A DNA stretch of 64,000 bases from Azospirillum sp. TSO35-2 (GCF_003116095.1 NZ_LGRA01000008.1:1188701-1252700); one strand, 5' to 3'. Shown: positions 33,580 to 43,339, numbered from the stretch's first letter. A program made the numbers and translations. The notes: generated from the sequence alone by a model not told the origin.

Positions 33580-35079
33580 ATGACCATCGTTGCCCACCTG
33601 ATCGGCGGCAAGACTGACGCGCCCGCCGGCACCCGCACCGCCGACATCGTCAATCCCGCCACCGGTGACGTGGCAGGCCAGGTTGCCTTGGCGTCGCGTG
33701 CCACGGTGGAAGAGGCCATCGCCGCCGCCGAGGCCGCCTTCCCGGCCTGGCGTGCCACGCCGCCGGCCAAGCGCGCCCGCGTCATGTTCCGCTTCAAGCA
33801 GTTGCTGGAGGAGAATGCCGAGCGCATCTGCGCGCTGATCACCCGCGAACACGGCAAGGTCCTGGACGATGCCTTCGGCGAACTGACCCGCGGCATCGAG
33901 AATGTCGAATATGCCTGCGGCGTGCCGGAACTGCTGAAGGGCGAGTTCTCCAAGAATGTCGGCCCGGCCATCGACAGCTGGTCGGAATTCCAGCCGCTGG
34001 GCGTCGTCGCCGGCATCACGCCGTTCAATTTCCCGGCGATGGTGCCGCTGTGGATGTACCCGGTCGCCATCGCCTGCGGGAACACCTTCGTCCTGAAGCC
34101 GTCGGAGCGCGATCCCAGCTCCGCCCTGCTGATCGCCCAGCTGGCGCTGGAAGCCGGCCTGCCGCCGGGCGTGCTGAACGTCGTCAACGGCGACAAGGAG
34201 GCGGTCGACACCCTGCTGACCGACCCGCGGGTGCAGGGCGTCAGCTTTGTGGGCTCCACCCCGGTCGCCGAATACGTCTATGCCACCGGCAGCGCCCACG
34301 GCAAGCGGGTGCAGGCGCTGGGCGGCGCCAAGAACCACGCCATCGTCATGCCCGACGCCGACCTCGACAACGCGGTCAACGCGTTGATGGGGGCCGCCTA
34401 CGGCTCCTGCGGCGAGCGCTGCATGGCGATCTCCGTCGTCGTCGCGGTGGGCGACGAGGTGGCCGACCGGCTGAAGGACAAGCTGTCGGTGGCGCTGCGC
34501 GACCTGAAGGTCGGCGCCGGCACCTCGGCCGGCTGCGAGATGGGGCCGCTGGTCACCCGGGCGCATTACGAGAAGGTGAAGGCCTATGTCGACCAGGGCG
34601 TCGCCCAGGGGGCGGAACTGGTGGTCGACGGCCGGGGTCTGGTCGTGCCGGGGCATGAGAACGGCAACTTCCTGGGCGGCTGCCTGTTCGACCGCGTCAC
34701 GCCGGAGATGAGCATCTACCGGGAGGAGATCTTCGGCCCGGTGCTGTGCCTCGTCCGGGTCAAGTCGATGCAGGAGGGCATGGACCTGATCGACGCCCAC
34801 GAATATGGCAACGGCACCTGCCTGTTCACCCGCGACGGCGAGGCCGCCCGCTATTTCGGCGACATGATCAAGGTCGGCATGGTCGGCATCAACGTGCCGT
34901 TGCCGGTGCCGGTCGCCTATCACAGCTTTGGCGGCTGGAAGCGGTCGCTGTTCGGTGACCTGTCGGCCTATGGCCCGGACGGCGTGCGCTTCTACACCCG
35001 CCGCAAGACCATCACCCAGCGCTGGCCGACCGGCGGGGTCCGCGAAGGCGCCCAGTTCGCCTTCCCGTCGATGAAGTAA
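33580..35079 (+). CDS. mmsA: CoA-acylating methylmalonate-semialdehyde dehydrogenase
   Basis: A 499-residue aldehyde dehydrogenase of the MMSDH type. [23 protein letters not shown] and the [14 protein letters not shown] segment are diagnostic of the CoA-dependent group, and the catalytic Cys is in [10 protein letters not shown]. The enzyme converts malonate semialdehyde (or methylmalonate semialdehyde) with CoA and NAD+ to acetyl-CoA (or propionyl-CoA) and CO2. After the beta-alanine:pyruvate transaminase it completes beta-alanine catabolism. Confidence 0.95.
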   Translation: MTIVAHLIGGKTDAPAGTRTADIVNPATGDVAGQVALASRATVEEAIAAAEAAFPAWRATPPAKRARVMFRFKQLLEENAERICALITREHGKVLDDAFGELTRGIENVEYACGVPELLKGEFSKNVGPAIDSWSEFQPLGVVAGITPFNFPAMVPLWMYPVAIACGNTFVLKPSERDPSSALLIAQLALEAGLPPGVLNVVNGDKEAVDTLLTDPRVQGVSFVGSTPVAEYVYATGSAHGKRVQALGGAKNHAIVMPDADLDNAVNALMGAAYGSCGERCMAISVVVAVGDEVADRLKDKLSVALRDLKVGAGTSAGCEMGPLVTRAHYEKVKAYVDQGVAQGAELVVDGRGLVVPGHENGNFLGGCLFDRVTPEMSIYREEIFGPVLCLVRVKSMQEGMDLIDAHEYGNGTCLFTRDGEAARYFGDMIKVGMVGINVPLPVPVAYHSFGGWKRSLFGDLSAYGPDGVRFYTRRKTITQRWPTGGVREGAQFAFPSMK

Positions 35080-35208
35080 GCATCTCTGCGGTCGCGACGC
35101 CGGTGCCGATGTGGGCGCCGGCGTCGTCTGCATTTTTCCCTGCCCGCGGGCAGGCGACCAGAACCACGAACCCGAATTCCGATCCATTCAGGAAGGATAG
35201 CCCGTTCC

Positions 35209-36315
35209 ATGGCTCATCCGTCGATGGCGCACGCCGGTGCCACGCTGACGATCGACCTGGCCGCAATCCGCGACAACCATCGCCAGCTGAAGGAAATCGC
35301 CGGTGGAGCCGTCTGCGCGGCCGTCATCAAGGCCGACGCCTATGGTCTGGGGGCCAGCCGTGTCGCTCCGGCGCTGGAGGATGCGGGGTGCGACACGTTC
35401 TTCGTCGCCCATATCGGCGAGGCCATCGCACTGCGCCCCCATCTGAATCCAACCACGCGGGTCATCGTCCTTCACGGCCCGCCCCCTGGAACCGGGCCCG
35501 ATTTCGTCGCGCACGACATCCGCCCGGTTCTGAGCAGCCGCGAGCAAATCCAGGCCTGGAGCCGTTTGGCCACCCGGCTCGGCCGACCGCTGGATGCCAT
35601 GCTGCAGGTCGACACCGGCATGTCGCGCCTGGGTCTGGCACCGGATGACGTGATCGGGCTGGCCGATCAGCCGGGCATGCTCGACGGCATTCGGGTGTGT
35701 GGCGTGATGAGCCATCTCGCCTGCGCCGACGACCCGCAGCATCCGGCCAACGCCGAGCAGCACAGCCGCTTCGTCGAGGCGCTGCGCCTTCTTCCACCGG
35801 CTCCGGCCTGCCTGTCCGCGTCGTCGGGCATTTTCCTCGGAGCGGACTTCCACTTCGACATGGTCCGTCCCGGCGCCGCCCTGTATGGCATCGCACCCGT
35901 TCCCGGCAGGGCCAATCCGATGAGCCCGGTGGTGCGCCTCCAGGCACGGATCATCCAGACCCGGACGGTTCCGGCCGGGGCCGCCGTCGGCTACGGGTAC
36001 ACGCACAGGACGACCTCACCGCGCAGGATCGCCACGGTGTCCGTCGGCTACGCCGATGGATATCTGCGGGCGCTCAGCGGCACCGGCTGCGCGCACATCG
36101 GGGATGTCCGGCTGCCAGTCATCGGACGGGTGTCGATGGACACCATCACGCTGGACGCCAGCGACGTCGACGAGCATCACCTCCAGCCGGGGGCGTCCGT
36201 CGAACTCATCGGTCCCAAGACCTCGGTCGACGATGTCGCGCGATCCGCCGGAACCATCGGCTATGAAATACTGACGAGCATCGGCAACCGGTACCACCGG
36301 GTTTACGCGCACTGA
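35209..36315 (+). CDS. alr: Alanine racemase
   Basis: A 368-residue PLP-dependent fold type III racemase. The Schiff-base Lys41 is in AAVIKADAYGLG and the catalytic Tyr262 in VGYGYT. ISVGYADGYLR-type (VSVGYADGY), IGRVSMDTITLD and IGYEILTSIGNRY follow in the usual order. It interconverts L- and D-alanine. It lies 129 bases after mmsA in the same direction. Because the transaminase upstream produces L-alanine, a catabolic DadX-like role is likely, although a cell-wall role cannot be excluded. It converges with the SDR gene at 36343. Confidence 0.93.
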   Translation: MAHPSMAHAGATLTIDLAAIRDNHRQLKEIAGGAVCAAVIKADAYGLGASRVAPALEDAGCDTFFVAHIGEAIALRPHLNPTTRVIVLHGPPPGTGPDFVAHDIRPVLSSREQIQAWSRLATRLGRPLDAMLQVDTGMSRLGLAPDDVIGLADQPGMLDGIRVCGVMSHLACADDPQHPANAEQHSRFVEALRLLPPAPACLSASSGIFLGADFHFDMVRPGAALYGIAPVPGRANPMSPVVRLQARIIQTRTVPAGAAVGYGYTHRTTSPRRIATVSVGYADGYLRALSGTGCAHIGDVRLPVIGRVSMDTITLDASDVDEHHLQPGASVELIGPKTSVDDVARSAGTIGYEILTSIGNRYHRVYAH

Positions 36316-36342
36316 CGGCCAATTTCGCCGTCGAAGGCCGGA

Positions 36343-37110
36343 TCAGCGGATGTGGCTGCCGCCGTTCACATCGAGCGTGGCCCCGTTCAGGGAACGCTGG
36401 GACGGCCGCAGCACGAAGGCAACGAGTTCCGCCACCTCCGACGGCTCGGCCATCTCGCGGATCGGAATGTCGGCGACCGCCGCGTCCTTGCCGAAGCGTT
36501 CGATGACGTCGTCGGCCATGGCGGTCCGCACCCAACCGGGCGCGATGGCGACGGCGGTGACGCCGTCGGCGCCGAAGCTGCGCGCGATCGATTTCGTCAG
36601 GTTCAGCAGAGCCGCCTTGCTGGCGCCGTAGGGCATGGCGTCGGCGGCATAGCCGCGCTGCCCGGCCCGGCTCGCCATGTTGACGATCCGGCCGCCGCCG
36701 GTCTCACGGAAATGGCCGATGGCGGCCCGACACAGGTCGGCGGCGGCGAACAGGTTGATCTGGAACTCGGACTTCCAGACCGCCTGCCAGCGGTCGAGAT
36801 CGCTTTCAGGGCCGGCCTCCGTCCGGGTGCCGGCGTTGTTGACCAGGGCGTGGATCCGCCCGGCCGCGGCGGCGGCCCGCGTCCACAACGCGGTCGGGCC
36901 GTCCGCCGCAAGCAGGTCGGCCTGCACGACCCAGCCCTTGCCGCCGATGCGGTCGAGCAGGGCCTCTGCCTTGTCGCGGTCACGCCCGTAATGGATGACG
37001 GGATGCGCGCCCTCCGCCACCAGACGCTCGACGATGGCGGCACCGATGCCGCCGGACGCCCCCGTCACCAGGACATGCAGCCCGGCGAGGGGCAATGAAT
37101 GAGGACCCAT
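36343..37110 (-). CDS. Classical short-chain dehydrogenase/reductase
   Basis: A 255-residue SDR with GASGGIGAAIVERLV at the cofactor site, NNAGTRTEAG, the catalytic Ser in NMASRAGQRG and YGASK as the catalytic Tyr-Lys, ending in the FabG-like NGATLDVNGGSHIR. It is the last gene of the hydroxyproline-type operon, 71 bases after the proline-racemase-family gene. It may act on a hydroxy- or keto-acid side product, but no SDR is required in the known trans-4-hydroxyproline route, so its part is open. Confidence 0.88.
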   Translation of the reverse strand: MGPHSLPLAGLHVLVTGASGGIGAAIVERLVAEGAHPVIHYGRDRDKAEALLDRIGGKGWVVQADLLAADGPTALWTRAAAAAGRIHALVNNAGTRTEAGPESDLDRWQAVWKSEFQINLFAAADLCRAAIGHFRETGGGRIVNMASRAGQRGYAADAMPYGASKAALLNLTKSIARSFGADGVTAVAIAPGWVRTAMADDVIERFGKDAAVADIPIREMAEPSEVAELVAFVLRPSQRSLNGATLDVNGGSHIR

Positions 37111-37181
37111 CTGGAAACTCCCGCTACCGGATCGCCCGTCGGGAGCCGACGCCCGACGGGCGGATGTCGTCGTTCTAGAGT

Positions 37182-38216
37182 TCAGCCGAGCAGATGCACC
37201 TGCGGCCCCCAGCTGTCGGACAGGGCGAAGCCGGCCGGGAAGGGGTCGGACGCGTCCATGCGCAGTTCCTCGCGGCCATAGACGTATCCCTGGCCGGTGA
37301 CGCGCGGCAGCACCGCCTTGCGGTCGCCGACCGTCGTCTCCCCCACCGCTTCCACCAGGAACTCGCCGCCGATGATGGAGCGGGACCGCCGGCTGTCGCC
37401 CACCGTCACCAGACCACGGGCGTGCAGCGTCGCGAGGTTGGCGGAACTGCCGGTGCCGCAGGGAGAGCGGTCGACGCGCCCCGGCTTCAGCGTGGTGCAG
37501 GTCCGCACCGCGCCGTCGGGCTCCTGGCTGCGGAACATGACATAGGCGATCTCGTCCACGCCCTGCAGGGTCGGGTGCTGCACGCGGACGCTCTCGGCCA
37601 ACAGCTCCTTCAACGCGATGCCGGCCTCCGCCAACTCGCGGGCCTGGCCCGGCGCAATCGTCAGGCCGGTCTGGTCCACATCGACGATGGCGTAATAGAC
37701 GCCGCCGAAGGCGACATCGACCTTGATCGTGCCCCAGCGGGCGGTGCCGACCGGCCGGTCGAGCGCCTCGACGAAGGACGGAACATTGTCGAGGCTGACC
37801 GACAGGCAGCGGCCGTCCTGGCAGCGGGCGCGCACGGTGATCAGACCGGCCGGCGTGTCCAGCCGCACCCGTGTCTCGGGCTCCGTCATCGGCACACGGC
37901 CGCTTTCCAGCAGCGCCGTGACCACGCAGATGCAGTTGCTGCCCGACATCGGGTGGGCGCGGTCCGCCTGCAGCACGATGAAGCCGGCGTCGGCATCGGG
38001 CCGGGTCGGCGCCACCAGCAGGTTGGTCGACATGTGCACGGCGGCGCGCGGCTCGAAGGTGACGAAGCGGCGCAGGCTGTCGTCCACACTGTTGATGTGG
38101 TTCATCTTGTCGAGCATGGTGCGGCCGGGGATCTCCGGCGCGCCGTCGACGATCACCTTGCCGATCTCGCCCTGGCAATGAACCTGGACGAGCTTGAGCG
38201 AGCGTTCCCAGTTCAT
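37182..38216 (-). CDS. Proline racemase family protein with Ser/Cys active site (4-hydroxyproline epimerase or 3-hydroxyproline dehydratase)
   Basis: A 344-residue proline-racemase-fold enzyme. In place of the first catalytic Cys (MCGH) it has MSGSN, giving Ser91; the second catalytic Cys is kept as Cys253 in DRSPCGTGSSAN. The Cys/Cys members are proline racemases and 4-hydroxyproline epimerases, Thr/Cys members are trans-3-hydroxyproline dehydratases, and Ser/Cys members are reported with either activity. In this operon, beside an amine oxidase, a DapA-like deaminase and a semialdehyde dehydrogenase, 2-epimerisation of trans-4-hydroxy-L-proline is the expected step. The start follows GGGAGG; a 6-residue longer start is possible. 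Confidence 0.88.
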   Translation of the reverse strand: MNWERSLKLVQVHCQGEIGKVIVDGAPEIPGRTMLDKMNHINSVDDSLRRFVTFEPRAAVHMSTNLLVAPTRPDADAGFIVLQADRAHPMSGSNCICVVTALLESGRVPMTEPETRVRLDTPAGLITVRARCQDGRCLSVSLDNVPSFVEALDRPVGTARWGTIKVDVAFGGVYYAIVDVDQTGLTIAPGQARELAEAGIALKELLAESVRVQHPTLQGVDEIAYVMFRSQEPDGAVRTCTTLKPGRVDRSPCGTGSSANLATLHARGLVTVGDSRRSRSIIGGEFLVEAVGETTVGDRKAVLPRVTGQGYVYGREELRMDASDPFPAGFALSDSWGPQVHLLG

Positions 38217-38230
38217 GATGGTGCCTCCCG

Positions 38231-39703
38231 TCACTTGATGTACCAGCCCCAGGGATTGTCGCTGACGAAGCGCGTGATCTGCTTGGTTTCCAGGTAATTC
38301 GCCAGACCCCAGCGGCCCAGCTCGCGGCCGATGCCCGATTGCTTGTAGCCGCCCCAGGGTGCCTCGGTGAAGGTCGGCTGGGAACAGTTGATCCAGACGA
38401 TGCCGGCGCGCAGGGCCGCGGCGACACGCTCGGCGCGCGCGTCGTCGGCCGACATCACCGCCGCCGCCAGACCGAAGCGGCTGTCGTTGGCAAGCCGCAC
38501 CGCCTCGGCCTCGTCGCTGAACCGGCGCACGGACAGCACCGGCCCGAAGAACTCCTCACGCCACGCCTCGCTGTCGAGCGGCGTGTCGAGCAGCACGGTC
38601 GGCTGAATGAAGTAACCGGCCTCGAACCCCTCGGCACGGCCACCGCCCGCCGCGACCGTGGCGCCCTGCTGGCGCGCGCGGTCGATCATCGCCAGCACCT
38701 TGTCGAACTGCCCCTTGGAGACCAGCGGCCCCAGCAGGGTTCCGTCCTCAAGCCCGTTGCCGATGCGGATGCGCCCGGTTTCCAGCACCAGCCGGTCGAC
38801 CAGCCGGTCGTGGATGCCGTCCTGCACCAGCAGGCGCGAGGTGGCCGAGCAGACCTGCCCCTGGTTCCAGAAAATGCCGAACAGGATCCATTCCACCGCC
38901 TTCTCGACATCGGAATCGTCGAAGACGATGAAGGGCGACTTGCCGCCCAGCTCCAGACTGATGCGCTTGATGTCGCGGGCGGCGGCGGCCATGACCTTCG
39001 AGCCGGTGGGAACCGAACCGGTGAAGGCCAGCTTGTCGACGCCGGGATGGTCGCACAGCGGCTGCCCGGCGTCCGGGCCGGTGCCGGTCACGATGTTCAG
39101 CACCCCCGGCGGCAGCTCGATGCTCTGGGCGATGTCGCCCAGTTCCAGCGCCGTCAGCGGCGTCAGCTCCGACGGCTTCAGCACCACCGTGCAGCCGGCC
39201 GCCAGCGCCGGCGCCACCTTCCAGGCCGCCATCAGCAGCGGGTAGTTCCAGGGAATGATCGCCCCGGCCACGCCGATCGGCTCGCGCACCGCCTTGGAGG
39301 TGAAGCGCGCATCGGACAGGGCGATCGTCTCGACCGCGCCGTCCAGTTCCTCCGCCAGATCGGCGTAGAAGTCGAAGCAGCCGGCGGCGTCGGCGATGTC
39401 CCAGGCCGCTTCCGGCAGCGGCTTGCCGTTGTCCAGCACCTCCAGCCGCGCCAACTCGTCCTGGCGGTCGCGGATGGCGGCGGCGATCCGGCGCAGGTAG
39501 CCGGCGCGCTCGGCCCCGGACATACGGCGCCAGGGACCATGCTCGAAGGCGGTGTGGGCGGCGCTGACGGCGGCGTGGACGTCCTCGGCCGTGGCGGCCG
39601 CCACATGGTGGATGACCTCTTCGGTCGCCGGGTCGATGACCGGGAGGCGTCCGCCTCGGGCCGCCGGGGTCCATTGCCCGGCGATGAAAAGCTGGTCACG
39701 CAT
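38231..39703 (-). CDS. Aldehyde dehydrogenase, probable 2-oxoglutarate-semialdehyde dehydrogenase
   Basis: A 490-residue NAD(P)-dependent aldehyde dehydrogenase with IIPWNYPLLMAAWK, the general-base Glu in LELGGKSP and the catalytic Cys in NQGQVCSATSR. By sequence it belongs to the betaine-aldehyde/general class. By context it would catalyse the last step of hydroxyproline breakdown, 2-oxoglutarate semialdehyde to 2-oxoglutarate. It lies 14 bases before the racemase-family gene and 59 bases after the amine oxidase gene on the same strand. Confidence 0.9.
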   Translation of the reverse strand: MRDQLFIAGQWTPAARGGRLPVIDPATEEVIHHVAAATAEDVHAAVSAAHTAFEHGPWRRMSGAERAGYLRRIAAAIRDRQDELARLEVLDNGKPLPEAAWDIADAAGCFDFYADLAEELDGAVETIALSDARFTSKAVREPIGVAGAIIPWNYPLLMAAWKVAPALAAGCTVVLKPSELTPLTALELGDIAQSIELPPGVLNIVTGTGPDAGQPLCDHPGVDKLAFTGSVPTGSKVMAAAARDIKRISLELGGKSPFIVFDDSDVEKAVEWILFGIFWNQGQVCSATSRLLVQDGIHDRLVDRLVLETGRIRIGNGLEDGTLLGPLVSKGQFDKVLAMIDRARQQGATVAAGGGRAEGFEAGYFIQPTVLLDTPLDSEAWREEFFGPVLSVRRFSDEAEAVRLANDSRFGLAAAVMSADDARAERVAAALRAGIVWINCSQPTFTEAPWGGYKQSGIGRELGRWGLANYLETKQITRFVSDNPWGWYIK

Positions 39704-39762
39704 GTCGGTGTCTCCGATGTCGGTGTCTACGGGCGCCCGATATCCGGGCCGCCGTCCGTCGT

Positions 39763-41034
39763 TCAAAACCGGTTCACACGATAGGGCGTCATGTCGATGG
39801 GCGGCGGCGCACCGGTCACCAGATCGCCGATCAGGCGCGCCGTCGTCGCCGAATAGGTCAGGCCGAGATGCCCATGGCCGGTGGCGTAGAACAGGCCGGG
39901 CACCCGCGCCGACGGGCCGATGACCGGCACCGTGTCGGGAAGCGCCGGACGGTGACCCATCCATTCCGAGGCCCCGTCCGTCTTCAGGCCCGGCAGCGCC
40001 TCCCGCGCGCGCTTGACCAGCACGCGGGCGCGGCGGTAGTCGGGCGGCGCATCCAGCCCGGCCATCTCCACCGTCCCGCCGACCCGGATGCCGCCGGCGG
40101 TCGGCGTCACCATGAAGGCGCGCGCCGGCCAGATGATGGAATGGCGCATGGCGATGCCGGGATCGGCGATCTGGGTGTGATAGCCGCGCTCGGTCTCCAG
40201 CGGGATCGGCTCGCCCAGGCGGCGGGACAGCCGGCCGGTGAAGGCGCCGGCCGCCAGCACCACCCGGCCGGCGGCGATCCGCCGCCCATCCCGCAGGCGC
40301 AGCGCCCGGACCGCACCGTCGCCACCGTCCCGTTCGAACTCCGCCACCTCGCCGGTTTCGATCCGCCCGCCGGCGGCCAGGAAGCGGTCCACCAGCGTCA
40401 GCACCAGCCGGTACGGGTCGCGGACGGAACGGTTCTGCGGGAACAGCACCGCCCGGCCGATGCGGTCGCTGATCGCCGGTTCCAGCGCCCGCAGCTCGTC
40501 GCCGCTCAGCAGGCGATGGGGGAAGCCGAAGCGCTCCACCACCTCGATGTGCTCGCGGTCGGCGGCGAATTCCGTGTCGTCGGCATAGAGGCTGAGGCAG
40601 CCCTCCTCGCTCAGCACGTCCGCGGCGCCGGCCGCCGCCAGGAGCGGCAGCAGGTCCTCATAGACGCGGCCGCAGAGCACCGCCCCCGCCGCCTCCAGCG
40701 CCCGCACCCGCGACGGCCGGCTGGCCAGCACGAAGCGCAGGAACCAGGGAGTCAGCTTGCCCAGATAGCTCGGGCGCAGCCGCACCGGCCCTTCCGGGTC
40801 GAGGAGCCAGCGCGGCAGCTGCGCCCACATCGACGGGCGCGAGGCCGGCATGAACTCCGTCACGGCGATGCTCGCCATGTTGCCGTAGGAGGCGCCCCGG
40901 CCGGGAGAGTCCCGGTCGACCAGGACCACATCCTCCCCGCGGCGCCGCAGCTCGAAGGCGATGGCGGCGCCGATGATCCCGGCGCCCACCACGACGATCG
41001 GCTTCTGTTCCCCTGTGTCCGAAGCCATCGTCAT
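39763..41034 (-). CDS. FAD-dependent amino acid oxidase/dehydrogenase, DAAO/DadA fold (probable D-hydroxyproline dehydrogenase)
   Basis: A 423-residue flavoprotein with the FAD-binding VVVGAGIIGAAIAFELRRRGEDVVLVD at the N-terminus, GASYGNMASI, and the C-terminal WMGHRPALPDTVPVIGPS and TGHGHLGLTYS motifs typical of DadA and D-hydroxyproline dehydrogenases. It would oxidise cis-4-hydroxy-D-proline to pyrroline-4-hydroxy-2-carboxylate in the membrane or cytoplasm, passing electrons to quinone. It is a single-subunit type, unlike the multi-subunit HcnABC-like enzymes. The start is 3 bases after the DapA-like stop codon. Confidence 0.9.
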   Translation of the reverse strand: MTMASDTGEQKPIVVVGAGIIGAAIAFELRRRGEDVVLVDRDSPGRGASYGNMASIAVTEFMPASRPSMWAQLPRWLLDPEGPVRLRPSYLGKLTPWFLRFVLASRPSRVRALEAAGAVLCGRVYEDLLPLLAAAGAADVLSEEGCLSLYADDTEFAADREHIEVVERFGFPHRLLSGDELRALEPAISDRIGRAVLFPQNRSVRDPYRLVLTLVDRFLAAGGRIETGEVAEFERDGGDGAVRALRLRDGRRIAAGRVVLAAGAFTGRLSRRLGEPIPLETERGYHTQIADPGIAMRHSIIWPARAFMVTPTAGGIRVGGTVEMAGLDAPPDYRRARVLVKRAREALPGLKTDGASEWMGHRPALPDTVPVIGPSARVPGLFYATGHGHLGLTYSATTARLIGDLVTGAPPPIDMTPYRVNRF

Positions 41035-41036
41035 CC

Positions 41037-41912
41037 TCAGCCCAGAACGGGTTCCATCGCCTTCTTGAACGCGGCCTTCTCCTCGTCGGTCAGCGGCAGG
41101 AGAGGCTGGCGGCCGACGCCGACCGGCGTGCCGGCCAGCTCGCAGCCATACTTGACCTTCTGGGCGAACTTGCCGCTTTCCAGGCTGGACATGGCGCCGT
41201 AGATCACCTGCATCTTGTCGCGCGCCGCCAGCCAGTCGCCGGCCTCGATGGTGTTCACCAGATCGACGCAGGCCCGCGCCATGCAGTTCGCCGGGCCGCA
41301 GATCCACGAGGTGGCGCCCCACAGGTAGAAGTCCAGCGTCTGGTCGTCCGACCCGTTGGTGACCTGATAGCGGTCGCCGAAACGGCTGCGGATGTCGATG
41401 GCGCGCAGCAGGTTGCCGCTCGATTCCTTGATGCCGATGACGCGCGGCTCGTCGGCGAAGGCTTCCAGCACCGCCATGCCGACCTCGACGCCGACCTTCG
41501 GCGGGTAGTTGTACAGCACGATCTCCACATCGACGGCGTCCAGCACCGAGCGGTAATGGGCGATCAGCTCGTCGGGCGCCGGGGTGGCGTAGAAGGGGGC
41601 GGACAGCAGCACCGTGCCGTAACCGGCGTCGCGGGCGCGCTTGGTGTGCTCGATCACTTCCCAGGTCGACCCGGCGTTGGTGCCGGCGATCAGCAGCTCG
41701 TCCTTGTTGGCGAACTCCGCGACGAATTGCAGGACCGACAGGCGCTCGTCGGCGGTCAGGGCGTTGTATTCGCCGGTCGAGCCGCAGGGGACCCAGCCCT
41801 TGACGCCGTCGTCGCGCAGCTTGGTCAGTAGCTTTTCGAAGCGATTGAAGTCGATCTTGCCCTGGTCGTTGAACGGGGTGACGAGGGCGGGCATGACGCC
41901 TTTGAGCTTCAT
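41037..41912 (-). CDS. DapA/NanA-family lyase, probable pyrroline-4-hydroxy-2-carboxylate deaminase
   Basis: A 291-residue TIM-barrel class I lyase. It has GSTGEYNALTADER near the substrate carboxylate, the Tyr in LYNYPPKVG, and the Schiff-base Lys in IGIKESSGN at about residue 160. Among DapA relatives, those in hydroxyproline operons deaminate and dehydrate pyrroline-4-hydroxy-2-carboxylate to 2-oxoglutarate semialdehyde. That assignment rests on context: an oxidase gene follows by 3 bases and transporter genes precede it. Biosynthetic dihydrodipicolinate synthase is less likely. Confidence 0.9.
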   Translation of the reverse strand: MKLKGVMPALVTPFNDQGKIDFNRFEKLLTKLRDDGVKGWVPCGSTGEYNALTADERLSVLQFVAEFANKDELLIAGTNAGSTWEVIEHTKRARDAGYGTVLLSAPFYATPAPDELIAHYRSVLDAVDVEIVLYNYPPKVGVEVGMAVLEAFADEPRVIGIKESSGNLLRAIDIRSRFGDRYQVTNGSDDQTLDFYLWGATSWICGPANCMARACVDLVNTIEAGDWLAARDKMQVIYGAMSSLESGKFAQKVKYGCELAGTPVGVGRQPLLPLTDEEKAAFKKAMEPVLG

Positions 41913-41976
41913 GGGAAAATCACTCCTGGATGGGTTGTCGGATGGTCCGGACCGGTGTTGGTCCGGAGGGATGGCG

Positions 41977-42642
41977 TCAGGCGGACAGCTTCGCCAGGAC
42001 CCGCGATTCGAACCGCGTCACGACACGGGTCAGCGGGAACGCGATGGCGAAGTAGATCAGGGCGACGACGGTCAGCACCTCGACCGGCCGTGCGGTGTTG
42101 TTGGAGATGTTCTGGCCGATGAACATCAGATCGGCCATGCCGACCGCCGACAGCAGCGCGCTTTCCTTGAACAGGCTGACGCAGTTGGACAGCAGAGTCG
42201 GCGCGGCGCGCAGCAGGGCCTGCGGCAGGACCACATGCACCACCTGCGTCGCGTGCGGCAGGCCCAGCGCCGTGCAGGCGTCGTATTGCTCGCGGCTGAT
42301 CGACTTCAGGGAGGCGCGGAAGGTCTCGCTGGTGATGGCGCCCATATACAGGGTCAGCGCGATGATCCCGGCAACGATGTTGGGGATTTCCGTCCCGATG
42401 ACCAGCGGCAGGCAGAAGAAGAACCAGAACAGCTGCACGATCACCGGCGTGCCGCGAAAAACCTCGACATAGGCACGGGCGGGAACCCGGACGAACGGGC
42501 TGTTGGCGCTGCGCGCCATTCCCACCAGGAAGCCGAGCAGGCTGCCCAGCACGACACAGATGACCGTCAGTTGCAGCGTGGTCCAAAGGCCGAGAAGCAG
42601 GGCTTCCTTGAACCGCAGCACGATGGCGAAATCGAAGGTCAT
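41977..42642 (-). CDS. Polar amino acid ABC transporter permease (HisM/GlnP type)
   Basis: A 221-residue permease with about five membrane segments. The ATPase-contact EAA loop is seen as EQYDACTALGLPHATQVVHVVLPQALLRAAP, and YVEVFRGTPVIVQLFWF is the typical HisMQ motif. The start at 42642 follows GGAGAGG; the frame is open a further 16 codons. It pairs with the permease encoded 13 bases upstream to make a heterodimeric channel for the imported amino acid, presumably hydroxyproline or a similar compound. Confidence 0.92.
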   Translation of the reverse strand: MTFDFAIVLRFKEALLLGLWTTLQLTVICVVLGSLLGFLVGMARSANSPFVRVPARAYVEVFRGTPVIVQLFWFFFCLPLVIGTEIPNIVAGIIALTLYMGAITSETFRASLKSISREQYDACTALGLPHATQVVHVVLPQALLRAAPTLLSNCVSLFKESALLSAVGMADLMFIGQNISNNTARPVEVLTVVALIYFAIAFPLTRVVTRFESRVLAKLSA

Positions 42643-42655
42643 GGACGGCCTCTCC

Positions 42656-43324
42656 TCAGCGGGAGGTGGGTTCGTAGCGGCGCGCGGCAAACTCGACGCA
42701 CTGGGCGACCACGAACGAGATCACGAAATAGATCAGCGCCACGGCGGTGAAGGTTTCGATCGGGCGGTAGGTCTGGGTCGCCAACGACTTGCCCGCATAC
42801 ATCAGGTCCTGCACGGCGACGAGCGCCACCAGGGCACTCTGCTGGAAGGTGCCGATGCCATTGGTGACCAGCACCGGCAGCGACAGCCGCAGCGCGTTGG
42901 GCAGGATGATGTACAGCGTCCTCTGCACCGGGCCGAAGCCCAGCGCCACGCTGGCGTCCATCTGCTCGCGCGCCACCGACTGGATCGACGCGCGGTAGGC
43001 TTCGGCGTTGAAGGCGGTCAGGTTCAGCCCCAGCGCGACGATGCCCATGGTGATGGAGTCGATGTACACGTCGAACAGGATCGGCACGCAGTAGAAGAAC
43101 CAGATGATCTGGACGATGGCGGGCGTGCAGCGGAAGAACTCGACGAACAGCATGCTGAGCACGCGGACCGGGAAGATGGAGCTGGTCGTCAGCAGCGCCA
43201 CGCCGAACCCCAGGACCAGCCCCACCACATTGGCGGCGACCGTCAGCTCCAGCGTCACCAGCAGCCCGTCGATCAGGACGTCGGTGTTGGAGAGCACCGA
43301 ATAGAAGTCGAACGCGTAGTCCAT
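42656..43324 (-). CDS. Polar amino acid ABC transporter permease (HisQ type)
   Basis: A 222-residue inner-membrane permease, similar in length to its downstream partner. It has FVEFFRCTPAIVQIIWFFYC and the EAA loop EQMDASVALGFGPVQRTLYIILPNALRLS. The two permease genes are 13 bases apart and the ATPase gene is 15 bases upstream, the usual order of amino acid importers. Confidence 0.92.
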   Translation of the reverse strand: MDYAFDFYSVLSNTDVLIDGLLVTLELTVAANVVGLVLGFGVALLTTSSIFPVRVLSMLFVEFFRCTPAIVQIIWFFYCVPILFDVYIDSITMGIVALGLNLTAFNAEAYRASIQSVAREQMDASVALGFGPVQRTLYIILPNALRLSLPVLVTNGIGTFQQSALVALVAVQDLMYAGKSLATQTYRPIETFTAVALIYFVISFVVAQCVEFAARRYEPTSR

Positions 43325-43339
43325 TCGATCACCCTTCCG

